From Streptomyces sp. CB02414 (GTDB taxonomy: Bacteria > Actinomycetota > Actinomycetes > Streptomycetales > Streptomycetaceae): 64,000 nt of DNA. Position numbers and translations under genes: made by a program. The stretch's first letter is position 1; each line of letters starts with the position of its first letter. Shown piece by piece: positions 46,552-55,004 of this stretch. Where the stretch lies: the NCBI RefSeq assembly GCF_001905385.1, contig NZ_LIPF01000002.1, forward strand, positions 434,001 to 498,000, read 5' to 3'. Below the pieces are notes generated by a model. The model saw only the letters and a list, made by a program, of their open reading frames with translations. It made no database searches and was not told the DNA's origin.

Positions 46552-47532
46552 TCAGCGTCGGCGCAGGTCCGCGACGCGCGCCCGTTCCGCACCGGCGTTC
46601 TGCTCAGCCATGGCCGCGGCCGACCGCAGCCCCGCGGCGGCCCCCGGGACCTGACGGCGCGGCCCCGGAAGCGGCACGTCCCGGCGCTGCCGACGCGCCG
46701 GGACAGGTTCACCCCCCGAGGCTCCCGGGGCCCCGGAGCCCCCCGCCGCGCCCGCCCCCGCCACGGCGATCTGCACGCCCTGGTCCGCCAGGGCCTGCAA
46801 CTCGGTGGCGCAGCGGTCGTCGTGGGCGGGCGGTTCGTCCGTGACCAGGCGGGTGATGACGTCCGTCGGCACGGTCTGGAACATGGTGTCGGTGCCCAGC
46901 TTGGAGTGATCGGCGAGCACCACCACCTCGGCGGCGGCCTGCACCAGCGCGCGGTCGACGGAGGCCGACAGCATGTTGGACGTGGACAGCCCCCGCTCCG
47001 CCGTCAGCCCGCTCCCGGACAGGAAGGCCTTGGACACCCGCAGCCCCTGGAGGGACTGTTCGGCGCCTGACCCGACCAGGGCGTAGTTGGATCCCCGGAG
47101 CGTGCCTCCGGTCATCACCACCTCGACCCGGTTGGCGTGGGCGAGGGCCTGGGCCACCAGCAGCGAGTTGGTGACGACGGTCAGCCCGGGCACCCGCGCG
47201 AGCCGGCGCGCCAGCTCCTGCGTCGTGGTCCCCGCCCCCACCACGATGGCCTCGCCCTCTTCGACGAAGCTCGCGGCGAGGTCGGCGATGGCCGTCTTCT
47301 CGGCGGTCGCGAGATGTGACTTCTGCGGAAAGCCGGATTCCCGCGTGAAACCGCCCGGCAATACCGCACCGCCGTGCCGGCGGTCGAGGAGTCCTTCTGC
47401 CTCCAGTGCGCGCACGTCCCGCCGTACGGTCACTTCGGAGGTCTGGACGACGCGGGCGAGCTCACGGAGCGACACGGCCCCGTTCGCTCGCACCATTTCG
47501 AGGATCAATTGGCGACGTTCTGCAGCGAACAC
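46552..47532 (-). CDS. DeoR/GlpR-family transcriptional regulator
   Basis: This is a 326-aa repressor-type protein. The N-terminal helix-turn-helix (ERRQLILEMVRANGAVSLRELARVVQTSEVTVRRDVRALE) is followed by a sugar-phosphate sensor domain with IVVGAGTTTQELARRL, VVTNSLLVAQAL, MTGGTLRGSNYALVG and VVLADHSKLG. The last 75 residues are an Ala/Gly/Pro/Arg-rich extension not typical of the family. DeoR proteins sense phosphorylated sugars; the nearby nucleoside phosphorylase and deoC genes share a palindrome and are candidate targets. It starts at ATG 47532, with CTGCT-TTC-AGCAG 28 bases upstream. Confidence 0.88.
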   Translation of the reverse strand: MFAAERRQLILEMVRANGAVSLRELARVVQTSEVTVRRDVRALEAEGLLDRRHGGAVLPGGFTRESGFPQKSHLATAEKTAIADLAASFVEEGEAIVVGAGTTTQELARRLARVPGLTVVTNSLLVAQALAHANRVEVVMTGGTLRGSNYALVGSGAEQSLQGLRVSKAFLSGSGLTAERGLSTSNMLSASVDRALVQAAAEVVVLADHSKLGTDTMFQTVPTDVITRLVTDEPPAHDDRCATELQALADQGVQIAVAGAGAAGGSGAPGASGGEPVPARRQRRDVPLPGPRRQVPGAAAGLRSAAAMAEQNAGAERARVADLRRR

Positions 47533-47712
47533 GAAACTGACAGTAACCCCAACGACCGTCTGCTTTCAGCAGTATGCGCCGAATAACAGAAGTTGTTCGC
47601 ACGGCAGAGGCGGAAGTGGTATACGTGCCTACCCGAGCCGCCTATGCCGCCCGCAAGCGCCGCAACTCCCCGTGACCGGCGGGGATTCGATTCCGGCCGC
47701 GACGGCCGCCGC

Positions 47713-49161
47713 TCAGCCCTCCCCGCCGGCCTTCCGCGTGTGCAGCTGCCGCGCGACCTCCGCGATCGACCCCGAAAGAGACGGGTACACGGTGAAGGCG
47801 TTCGCGATCTGTTCGACCGTCAGGTTGTTGTCGACCGCGATCGAGATGGGATGGATGAGCTCCGAGGCCCGCGGCGCCACCACGACGCCGCCCACCACGA
47901 TCTCGGTACCGGGCCGGCAGAAGATCTTGACGAAACCGTCCCGGATGCCCTGCATCTTGGCGCGCGGGTTGCGCAGCAGCGGCAGCTTCACCACGCGGGC
48001 GTCGATCTTGCCGGAGTCGACGTCGGCCTGGGAGTACCCGACGGTGGCGATCTCGGGGTCGGTGAAGACGTTGGCGGAGACGGTCTTCAGGTTCAGCGGA
48101 GTGACCGCGTCGCCCAGGAAGTGGTACATGGCGATCCGCCCCTGCATGGCGGCCACCGAGGCCAGCGCGAAGACGCCCGTGACGTCGCCTGCGGCGTACA
48201 CGCCGGGAGCCGAGGTCCGCGACACCCGGTCGGTGCGGATGTGCCCGGAGTCCTTGAGCTTGACGCCGGCCTCCTCCAGCCCCATCCCCTCGGTGTTGGG
48301 GATGGCACCGACGGCCATCAGACAGTGCGAGCCGGTGATGACACGCCCGTCCGACAGCGTCACCTCCACCCGGTCCCCCACCCGCTTGGCGGACTGGGCC
48401 CGGGACCGCGACATGACGTTCATCCCACGCCGCCGGAACACGTCCTCCAGCACGGCCGCGGCGTCCGGGTCCTCTCCGGGCAGCACCCGGTCCCGCGACG
48501 ACACGAGCGTGACCCGCGACCCGAGCGCCTGATAGGCACCGGCGAACTCGGCACCGGTCACACCCGACCCGACCACGATGAGCTCCTCGGGCAGCTCGTC
48601 GAGGTCGTACACCTGGGTCCAGTTCAGAATCCGCTCACCATCGGGCCGCGCGTCCGGCAGCTCCCGCGGGTGCCCACCGGTGGCGATGAGCACCGCGTCC
48701 GCGGTCAGCGTCTCCTCGCTCCCGTCGGCGGCCCGCACCACGACCTTCCGCGACCCGTCGAGGGCCTGCATGCCCTCCAGCCGCCCGCGCCCGCGCATGA
48801 CCCGCGCACCCGCACGCGTCACGGAGGCGGTGATGTCGTGCGACTGCGCCAGCGCGAGCCGCTTCACCCGCCGGTTGACCTTCCCCAGGTCGACGCCCAC
48901 CACCCGGGCGGCCTGCTCCATGGGCGGGGTGTCGTCGGCGACGATGATCCCCAGCTCCTCGTAGGACGAGTCGAAGGTGGTCATCACCTCAGCCGTGGCG
49001 ATGAGGGTCTTGGACGGCACGCAGTCGGTCAGCACCGACGCCCCGCCCAGACCGTCGCAGTCGACGACGGTCACCTCCGCGCCGAGCTGAGCGGCCACGA
49101 GCGCCGCTTCGTATCCGCCGGGTCCGCCGCCAATGATCACGATCCGAGTCACGTACTCCAT
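47713..49161 (-). CDS. NAD(P)H-dependent flavoprotein (LpdA/quinone reductase type)
   Basis: This 482-aa member of the pyridine-nucleotide disulfide reductase family has N-terminal FAD-binding RIVIIGGGPGGYEAALVAAQLG, a central NAD motif ELIVVGSGVTGAEFAGAY, and APGVYAAGDVTGVFALASVAAMQGR. The redox disulfide motif is incomplete: GGASVLTDCVPSK has one Cys where lipoamide dehydrogenases have two. This is the pattern of Mycobacterium tuberculosis LpdA (Rv3303c), a quinone reductase lacking lipoamide activity. It starts at ATG 49161 and is divergent from the cyclotransferase gene. Confidence 0.9.
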   Translation of the reverse strand: MEYVTRIVIIGGGPGGYEAALVAAQLGAEVTVVDCDGLGGASVLTDCVPSKTLIATAEVMTTFDSSYEELGIIVADDTPPMEQAARVVGVDLGKVNRRVKRLALAQSHDITASVTRAGARVMRGRGRLEGMQALDGSRKVVVRAADGSEETLTADAVLIATGGHPRELPDARPDGERILNWTQVYDLDELPEELIVVGSGVTGAEFAGAYQALGSRVTLVSSRDRVLPGEDPDAAAVLEDVFRRRGMNVMSRSRAQSAKRVGDRVEVTLSDGRVITGSHCLMAVGAIPNTEGMGLEEAGVKLKDSGHIRTDRVSRTSAPGVYAAGDVTGVFALASVAAMQGRIAMYHFLGDAVTPLNLKTVSANVFTDPEIATVGYSQADVDSGKIDARVVKLPLLRNPRAKMQGIRDGFVKIFCRPGTEIVVGGVVVAPRASELIHPISIAVDNNLTVEQIANAFTVYPSLSGSIAEVARQLHTRKAGGEG

Positions 49162-49232
49162 TGTCCCGCACCCTTCAACGTCGGGCCGCCCGGGGGCGCA
49201 GTCGTTACAAGAACGGCGCGTACCCTCTCCCC

Positions 49233-49670
49233 ATGTCGCTCTACGCCGCGTACGCCGGCAACCTTGACGCGCGGTTGATGACCCGCCGCGCCCCGCACTC
49301 GCCGCTGCGCGCGACCGGCTGGCTGAACGGGTGGCGGCTGACCTTCGGGGGCGAGCACATGGGCTGGGAGGGCGCGCTGGCGACCCTCGTGGAGGACCCG
49401 ATCTCCCAGGTCTTCGTCGCCCTCTACGACATCGCCCCGATGGACGAGGACTCCCTGGACCGCTGGGAGGGCGTGGGCCTGGACGTCTACCGCCGCACCC
49501 GCGTCCGCGTCCACACCCTGGACGGCGAGGAGCAAGCCTGGACCTACGTCCTGAACGCCTACGAGGGCGGCCTGCCCTCCGCCCGCTACCTGGGCGAGGT
49601 GGCGGACGCGGCCGAGTCGGCCGGCGCACCCCACGACTACGTCATGGAACTCCGCAAACGCCCCTGCTGA
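49233..49670 (+). CDS. gamma-glutamylcyclotransferase-like protein
   Basis: This is a 145-aa member of the GGCT/AIG2 fold, which releases 5-oxoproline from gamma-glutamyl compounds. It begins MSLYAAYAGNLDARLMTRRAPHSP, the substrate-binding YxxYGxN-like loop with AYAGN, followed by LTFGGEHMGWEGALATLVED, then LYDIAPMDEDSLDRWEGVG with the candidate catalytic Glu, and YVLNAYEGGLPSARYLGEV. It starts at ATG 49233, 71 bases from the divergent flavoprotein start. Confidence 0.85.
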   Translation: MSLYAAYAGNLDARLMTRRAPHSPLRATGWLNGWRLTFGGEHMGWEGALATLVEDPISQVFVALYDIAPMDEDSLDRWEGVGLDVYRRTRVRVHTLDGEEQAWTYVLNAYEGGLPSARYLGEVADAAESAGAPHDYVMELRKRPC

Positions 49671-49726
49671 CGACCTCCTCGTCAGAAACAACAAAACAAC
49701 AATCACAATCCCGTGAGCTCTGTCAT

Positions 49727-49738
49727 CTACGCGCGTAG
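49727..49738. promoter_or_regulatory. palindromic operator CTACGCGCGTAG at the nucleoside phosphorylase promoter
   Basis: A perfect 12-bp palindrome sits 12 bases before a TACCCT -10 (49751-49756), in the -35 zone of the nucleoside phosphorylase promoter. The identical 12-mer precedes deoC at 54980-54991. Confidence 0.7.
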
Positions 49739-49750
49739 GCGTAAACCGGC

Positions 49751-49756
49751 TACCCT
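49751..49756 (+). promoter_or_regulatory. -10 element giving a probably leaderless mRNA
   Basis: TACCCT ends eight bases before the GTG start at 49764, so transcription would begin at or next to the start codon. No ribosome-binding site is present, consistent with leaderless translation, which is frequent in Streptomyces. Confidence 0.5.
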
Positions 49757-49763
49757 CTTCGGC

Positions 49764-50588
49764 GTGAACGCATCTCTTCTTCCGGACGACATCCAGGGCG
49801 ACCCCTACGCCGCCGCCGACGCCGCCGCGGCCCGCCTGCGCGAACTCACCGGCGCCGAGTCCCACGACGTAGCCCTCGTGATGGGCTCCGGCTGGGCACC
49901 GGCCGTGGACGCCCTGGGCGCCCCCGAGGCCGAGTTCCAGGTCACCGACCTGCCGGGCTTCCCCAAGCCCGCGGTGGAGGGGCACGGCGGCAAGATCCGC
50001 TCGTACGCCCTCGGCGACAAGCGCGCGCTGGTCTTCCTGGGCCGCACCCACTACTACGAGGGCCACGGCGTGGCCGCCGTCTCCCACGGCGTCCGCACCG
50101 CCGTCGCCGCCGGCGCCAAGACCGTGGTCCTGACCAACGGCTGCGGCGGCCTGCGCGAGGGCATGCGCCCCGGCCAGCCGGTCCTGATCAGCGACCACAT
50201 CAACCTCACCGCGACCTCTCCCATCATCGGCGCCAACTTCGTCGACCTCACCGACCTCTACTCGCCCCGTCTGCGGGCCCTGTGCAAGGAGGTCGACCCC
50301 ACGCTGGAGGAGGGCGTCTACGCCCAGTTCCCCGGCCCGCACTACGAGACGCCCGCCGAGATCCGCATGGCCCGCGTCATCGGGGCCGACCTGGTGGGCA
50401 TGTCGACGGTCCTCGAGGCGATCGCGGCCCGCGAGGCCGGCGCGGAGGTGCTGGGCATCTCCCTGGTGACCAACCTCGCGGCGGGCATGACGGGGGAGCC
50501 GCTGAACCACGAGGAGGTCCTGCAGGCAGGCCGCGATTCCGCCGCGCGGATGGGTGCGCTGCTTACGCAGGTGCTGGGGCGGCTGTAG
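49764..50588 (+). CDS. purine nucleoside phosphorylase
   Basis: This 274-aa enzyme splits purine (deoxy)nucleosides with phosphate to base plus (deoxy)ribose-1-phosphate. It belongs to the trimeric NP-I class: [80 protein letters not shown] and [12 protein letters not shown]. The GTG at 49764 is chosen over an upstream ATG because the -10 box lies only eight bases before it. The shared palindrome links it with deoC; the next gene may isomerise its sugar-1-phosphate product. Confidence 0.93.
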   Translation: MNASLLPDDIQGDPYAAADAAAARLRELTGAESHDVALVMGSGWAPAVDALGAPEAEFQVTDLPGFPKPAVEGHGGKIRSYALGDKRALVFLGRTHYYEGHGVAAVSHGVRTAVAAGAKTVVLTNGCGGLREGMRPGQPVLISDHINLTATSPIIGANFVDLTDLYSPRLRALCKEVDPTLEEGVYAQFPGPHYETPAEIRMARVIGADLVGMSTVLEAIAAREAGAEVLGISLVTNLAAGMTGEPLNHEEVLQAGRDSAARMGALLTQVLGRL

Positions 50589-50791
50589 TCCCCGGGGGCG
50601 GGGGGTGACGTCACCCGGCGTCCCCTTCGCACCCGGCGCGGTGTGGCCGTCGGGGGTGGGTCGCGCGGCCCGGCGCTGACGGGGTGCCGCTGCGCCCAAC
50701 CGTGCCGCCCTGGGGTACCTCCCAGGCCGTTCAGGCACTGGGGGAGGCACGACTGCCCGCAGCTGGGGCAGCCGGGCGCGATGGCGCGGCA

Positions 50792-50831
50792 CCCGCGCAC
50801 CCGCGCACCCGCGCACCCGCGCACCCGCGCA
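50792..50831. repeat. 8-bp tandem repeat CCCGCGCA, five exact copies
   Basis: Five identical consecutive units occur in the 500-bp gap (50589-51088) between the nucleoside phosphorylase and phospho-sugar mutase genes. Nothing else in that gap looks coding; open frames there lack start signals. Confidence 0.85.
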
Positions 50832-51088
50832 CCCCGCATGGTCGGTCAGCCGCGTACGGCGGGAAGGGGACGTGTCGGGGGGTGTCCGCCCGCAGCGGTT
50901 GGCGCGTCCGCGCCGTCCGCTTCTGTGGCCGACCGATTCCGCGCCGTTCCGAGGACGGACACCCCCCGGCGCGGCCCCGACCCACAGACAACCGAACGCG
51001 CTACCCGCACCCCCACCGAACCCGCACAGGCGCCGCAGGCATCCGCACCCCCACCCCCACCCCACCACCCCACGAGAGGCTGACCGAC

Positions 51089-52723
51089 GTGCACGACGAC
51101 GACCTCCTCGCCCGGGCCAAGGCATGGCTGGCCGAGGACCCCGACTCGGACACCCGCGCCGAGCTCGCCACGCTCATCGACGCCGAGGACCACACCGAGC
51201 TCACCGCGCGCTTCGCCGGCACCCTCCAGTTCGGCACCGCCGGCCTGCGGGGCGAACTCGGCGCCGGCCCCATGCGCATGAACCGCGCAGTCGTCATCCG
51301 CGCCGCCGCCGGCCTCGCCGCGTACCTCAAGAAGCAGGGCAACGACAACGGCCTCGTCGTCATCGGCTACGACGCCCGCCACAAGTCCGAGGACTTCGCC
51401 CGCGACACCGCCGCCGTCATGACCGGCGCCGGCCTGCGCGCGGCCGTCCTCCCCCGCCCGCTCCCCACCCCCGTCCTCGCCTTCGCCATCCGCCACCTCG
51501 GCGCCGTCGCCGGCGTGGAGGTCACCGCCAGCCACAACCCGCCCCGCGACAACGGCTACAAGGTGTACCTCGGCGACGGCTCCCAGATCGTGCCCCCCGC
51601 CGACGCGGACATCGCCGCCGAGATCGACGCCGTACGCTCCCTGAACGACGTCCCCCGCCCCACCACCGGCTGGCAGACCCTCGGCGACGACGTCCTCGAC
51701 GCCTACCTCGCCCGCACGGACGCCGTCCTCGCCCCCGACTCCCCCCGCACCGCCCGCACCGTCTACACGGCGATGCACGGCGTCGGCAAGGACACCCTCC
51801 TCGCCGCCTTCGCCCGGGCCGGCTTCCCCGCCCCCGCCCTCGTCACCGAGCAGGCCGACCCCGACCCGGACTTCCCGACCGTCGCCTTCCCCAACCCGGA
51901 AGAGCCCGGCGCGATGGACCTCGCCTTCGCGAAGGCCCGCGAAACCGATCCCGACCTGATCATCGCCAACGACCCGGACGCCGACCGCCTCGCCGTCGCC
52001 GTACAGGACGGCACGGACTGGCGCATGCTCCGCGGCGACGAGGTCGGCGCCCTCCTCGCCGCCCACCTGGTCACCCGCGGAGCGCACGGCACGTTCGCCG
52101 AGTCGATCGTGTCCTCCTCCCTCCTCGGCCGCATCGCCGAGAAGGCGCACCTCCCCTACGAGGAGACCCTCACCGGCTTCAAGTGGATCGCCCGCGTCGA
52201 CGGCATCCGTTACGGCTACGAGGAAGCCCTCGGCTACTGCGTCGACCCGGAGGGCGTCCGCGACAAGGACGGCATCACCGCGGCCCTCCTGATCACGGAG
52301 CTGGCCTCCGCCCTCAAGGCGGAGAACCGCACCCTCCTCGACCTGCTCGACGACATCGCCGTAGAGCACGGCCTGCACGCCACCGACCAGCTCTCCGTCC
52401 GGGTCGAGGACCTCTCCCTGATCGCCGCCGCGATGCACCGCCTGCGCGAACAGCCCCCGACCCGCCTGGCCGACCTGCCGGTCACGAACGCGGAGGACCT
52501 CACCCGGGGCACGGCCACCCTCCCGCCCACCGACGGCCTGCGCTACACGCTCGACGGTGCCCGGGTGATCGTCCGCCCGAGCGGTACGGAGCCGAAGCTG
52601 AAGTGCTACCTGGAGGTGGTCGTCCCGGTCACGGCCCACGCCGACCTCCCGAAGGCCCACGCGACGGCGAGGGACCTGCTGACGGCGCTCAAGCAGGACC
52701 TGTCGACAGCGGCGGGCATCTGA
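51089..52723 (+). CDS. phospho-sugar mutase (PGM/PMM, PGM2-like)
   Basis: This 544-aa alpha-D-phosphohexomutase interconverts sugar 1- and 6(5)-phosphates. The phosphoserine loop is VEVTASHNPPRDNGYKVY, the metal-binding loop is IIANDPDADRLAVAV, sugar recognition is FEEA-type RYGYEEALGYCV, and the phosphate-binding tail is VIVRPSGTEPKLKCYLEV. The length and the TGFKWI/EEALGY segments fit the PGM2/phosphopentomutase-like branch. Between nucleoside phosphorylase and deoC it may act as phosphopentomutase; phosphomannomutase is the alternative. The GTG at 51089 follows GAGAGG. Confidence 0.9.
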   Translation: MHDDDLLARAKAWLAEDPDSDTRAELATLIDAEDHTELTARFAGTLQFGTAGLRGELGAGPMRMNRAVVIRAAAGLAAYLKKQGNDNGLVVIGYDARHKSEDFARDTAAVMTGAGLRAAVLPRPLPTPVLAFAIRHLGAVAGVEVTASHNPPRDNGYKVYLGDGSQIVPPADADIAAEIDAVRSLNDVPRPTTGWQTLGDDVLDAYLARTDAVLAPDSPRTARTVYTAMHGVGKDTLLAAFARAGFPAPALVTEQADPDPDFPTVAFPNPEEPGAMDLAFAKARETDPDLIIANDPDADRLAVAVQDGTDWRMLRGDEVGALLAAHLVTRGAHGTFAESIVSSSLLGRIAEKAHLPYEETLTGFKWIARVDGIRYGYEEALGYCVDPEGVRDKDGITAALLITELASALKAENRTLLDLLDDIAVEHGLHATDQLSVRVEDLSLIAAAMHRLREQPPTRLADLPVTNAEDLTRGTATLPPTDGLRYTLDGARVIVRPSGTEPKLKCYLEVVVPVTAHADLPKAHATARDLLTALKQDLSTAAGI

Positions 52724-52775
52724 ACCGCTGACACCGCTCCCACCGCAAGACCCCGCCGTACGTCACCCGGTCCCC

Positions 52776-52804
52776 ATGGGGTGCCCCACCCGGAGGCACC
52801 CCAT
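52776..52804 (+). terminator. terminator after the phospho-sugar mutase gene
   Basis: ATGGGGTGCC (52776-52785) pairs perfectly with GGCACCCCAT (52795-52804) around a 9-nt loop. A GTG at 52781 that could extend the next gene lies within the stem, which argues against that start. Confidence 0.75.
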
Positions 52805-52909
52805 CGGGTGATATCGCGCAGCTCATTTGACGCACCCTCGCCTTACCTGGCCGCCCTCCGGGCAACGGTGGACCGGAACCGCACCGCCAAGAGCCAGGGA
52901 GCCGCCGCC

Positions 52910-54145
52910 GTGTCCTCGACCGCGCCCAAGACCACCCCGAACGGACACATCCCCGGCACCCGACGCCCCCGGACCCCGCCCGCCCCCACGCCACCCCGCA
53001 GCCGGCAGGCCCGCGCCCGGCACCTCCTGCGCACCGTGCGCGAAGCCACCCGGCACGCCGCCCCCGCCCTCGCCGCCTACCTCGCCGTACGCCTGACGGG
53101 TCTCGCGGTACTCGCCTTCTGGGCCCCCCGCCGCCACCAGGACCTGTGGGTCAACCTGGCCGCGCAGTGGGACTCGGACTGGTACCTGGGCATCGCCGAG
53201 CACGGCTACACCGAAGAACTCGGCACCGCGCCCAACGCCAACAACCTGGCGTTCTTCCCGCTCTATCCCGTCCTGGTGAAGGCGGTGGCGGTCCTCACCC
53301 CCGGCTCCCGCGCCTCCACGGGCCTCGGCCTCGCGGTCGTCGCCTCACTCGTCGCGGCCTGGGGCATCTTCGCCGTGGGCGACCGCCTGCACGGCCGCCG
53401 CGTCGGCGTGCTGCTGACCACGCTGTGGGCGGCGTTCCCGGTCGGCGCGGTGCAGTGGATGGGCTACACGGAGTCGCTGTTCACGGCGTGCGCGGCGTGG
53501 TCGCTGTACGCGGTGCTGACGGGCCGCTGGCTGTGGGCGGCCGGCTGCGCCGCGCTGGCGGGCCTGACCCGCCCGACCGGCATCGCGGTGGCGGCCGCGG
53601 TCACGGTGACGGCCCTGCTGCACCTCGCCCGGCACCGGGCCCTGGCACCGCGCGTCGTCGCGGCCGCGGTCCTGGCGCCGCTCGGCTGGTGCGCGTACCT
53701 CGCCTGGGTGGGGCTGCGGCTGGGCCGCTGGGACGGGTACTTCGCGGTACAGCGGCTCTGGTACAACGAGCTGGACGGCGGCCTGCGCACCCTGCACCAG
53801 TTCCGGTGGCTGCTGTGGCGCGACCCGGCCCCGCAGCTGTTCCTGGTGATGGTGACGCTCACGCTGGTCGGGGCGGTGGTGCTGTTCGGCCTGTCGGCGT
53901 GGGACCGCCAGCCGCCCGCGCTGCTGGTCTACACGGGCGTGGTGCTGGTGATCGTGCTGGGCAGCGGAGGCGTCTACTTCCCGCGCGCCCGGTTCCTGCT
54001 CCCGGCCTTCCCGCTGCTCCTGCCGCTGGCCCTGCACCTGTCCCGCGCCTCCCGACGCCACCGCGCGCTGGCGCTGACGGCGGCGGTGCTGGGCTCGGCG
54101 TACTGCGGTGCGTACATGCTCCTGGTGTGGCCGGCGGCGCCTTGA
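52910..54145 (+). CDS. PIG-V-like mannosyltransferase, multi-pass membrane protein
   Basis: This is a membrane glycosyltransferase of the GT-C fold, about 411 aa with around nine hydrophobic helices. The extracytoplasmic loop after the first helix has WDSDWYLGIAEHGY followed by NNLAFFPLYPVLVK, the motif of GPI mannosyltransferase II/PIG-V and its actinobacterial relatives. GYTESLF in a later loop also fits. It probably uses polyprenyl-phosphate mannose for glycolipid or protein mannosylation. The GTG at 52910 has GGGAG eight bases upstream; an earlier GTG at 52781 falls in a terminator stem. Confidence 0.82.
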   Translation: MSSTAPKTTPNGHIPGTRRPRTPPAPTPPRSRQARARHLLRTVREATRHAAPALAAYLAVRLTGLAVLAFWAPRRHQDLWVNLAAQWDSDWYLGIAEHGYTEELGTAPNANNLAFFPLYPVLVKAVAVLTPGSRASTGLGLAVVASLVAAWGIFAVGDRLHGRRVGVLLTTLWAAFPVGAVQWMGYTESLFTACAAWSLYAVLTGRWLWAAGCAALAGLTRPTGIAVAAAVTVTALLHLARHRALAPRVVAAAVLAPLGWCAYLAWVGLRLGRWDGYFAVQRLWYNELDGGLRTLHQFRWLLWRDPAPQLFLVMVTLTLVGAVVLFGLSAWDRQPPALLVYTGVVLVIVLGSGGVYFPRARFLLPAFPLLLPLALHLSRASRRHRALALTAAVLGSAYCGAYMLLVWPAAP

Positions 54146-54160
54146 CGCGCCCGGCCACGG

Positions 54161-54862
54161 TCACCCGGTGGCCGTCAGCACCGCCAACAGCACCGCCCCC
54201 ACCACCGCCGGCGCGAGGATCTCGTAGGCCCACCGCACCGTCACCTCGCCCTGCGAGGTCTTGGCCGGCTTCCGCGCCTCCAACAGGTCGCGCAGCTCGT
54301 CCATGATCTTGTCGGCCTCGGCGCGCACCGGCCGGTCCACCGCCGCGTCCGGCTCCGCGCCGTCGATGTCGGTCCTGGCCCCGGACTGCCCGAAACCGCC
54401 GAGCCCGCGTCCCCGCCCCCGGCCGGCCCCGGCGGCCCGCCGCGCCTCCTGCCGTGCGGCCTTCTTGCGGCCGCGCAGCGAGACCGGGATGGACCACAGC
54501 TGGTACTTGTCGCCGCCCTCGGTGAGGACCTCGTTGGAGTACGCCGACCGGAAAGAGGCGACCTGCCCCCAGGGCACCACGATCACGCGGAACGGATTGC
54601 GCACGCGCAGCCGGTCGTCGTTGGCGAAGACGGCGGGCCGCACGGTGTAGGTGGCGATGAGCGGCACGAGGAACAGCAGCGCCGCGAGCGCCAGCCAGGG
54701 AGTGCGCCCCTCCCCGGCGACCACGGCGTCGATACCGAGCCAGAGGGCGAGGGCGAGCAGCAGAACGCCACCGGCGATGCCTGCGGGCGAGCGGTAGGCC
54801 CGGTCCTTGGACACGGGTACCGGAGGCTGCGGCGACGGTGACTGGGGCTCCGGGGTCGTCAT
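54161..54862 (-). CDS. PH-domain membrane protein
   Basis: This 233-aa protein has two adjacent N-terminal membrane helices (GIAGGVLLLALALWLGIDAVV and PWLALAALLFLVPLIATYTV), a bacterial PH-like domain (DDRLRVRNPFRVIVVPWGQVASFRSAYSNEVLTEGGDKYQLWSIPVSLRGRKKAA), a basic Gly/Arg linker and a C-terminal helix (YEILAPAVVGAVLLAVLTA). It is common in actinobacteria and of unknown function. The ATG at 54862 is the first well-placed start. It is divergent from deoC. Confidence 0.82.
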   Translation of the reverse strand: MTTPEPQSPSPQPPVPVSKDRAYRSPAGIAGGVLLLALALWLGIDAVVAGEGRTPWLALAALLFLVPLIATYTVRPAVFANDDRLRVRNPFRVIVVPWGQVASFRSAYSNEVLTEGGDKYQLWSIPVSLRGRKKAARQEARRAAGAGRGRGRGLGGFGQSGARTDIDGAEPDAAVDRPVRAEADKIMDELRDLLEARKPAKTSQGEVTVRWAYEILAPAVVGAVLLAVLTATG

Positions 54863-54979
54863 GCAGCCGATTGTGCCCGACGCCACGCAGGGGGCTGACG
54901 CACGGGGCTGGCAGGCGGTGCCGGACCGCGCCCACCGACCGTGCCGCCCTTCGAAGAACCGCACGGGACTGTACAGCCG

Positions 54980-54998
54980 CTACGCGCGTAGATATGCT
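54980..54998 (+). promoter_or_regulatory. deoC promoter with palindrome CTACGCGCGTAG
   Basis: The perfect palindrome (54980-54991) is followed directly by the -10-like TATGCT (54993-54998). This ends seven bases before GTG 55005, so the message is probably leaderless. The identical palindrome lies at the nucleoside phosphorylase promoter. Confidence 0.65.
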
Positions 54999-55004
54999 CG
55001 CCTG

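Noticed and set aside
50589..51088. Several open frames in the gap before the phospho-sugar mutase
   Set aside because: All are low-complexity Pro/Arg/Thr translations caused by the CCCGCGCA repeat; none has a start context or a family motif.
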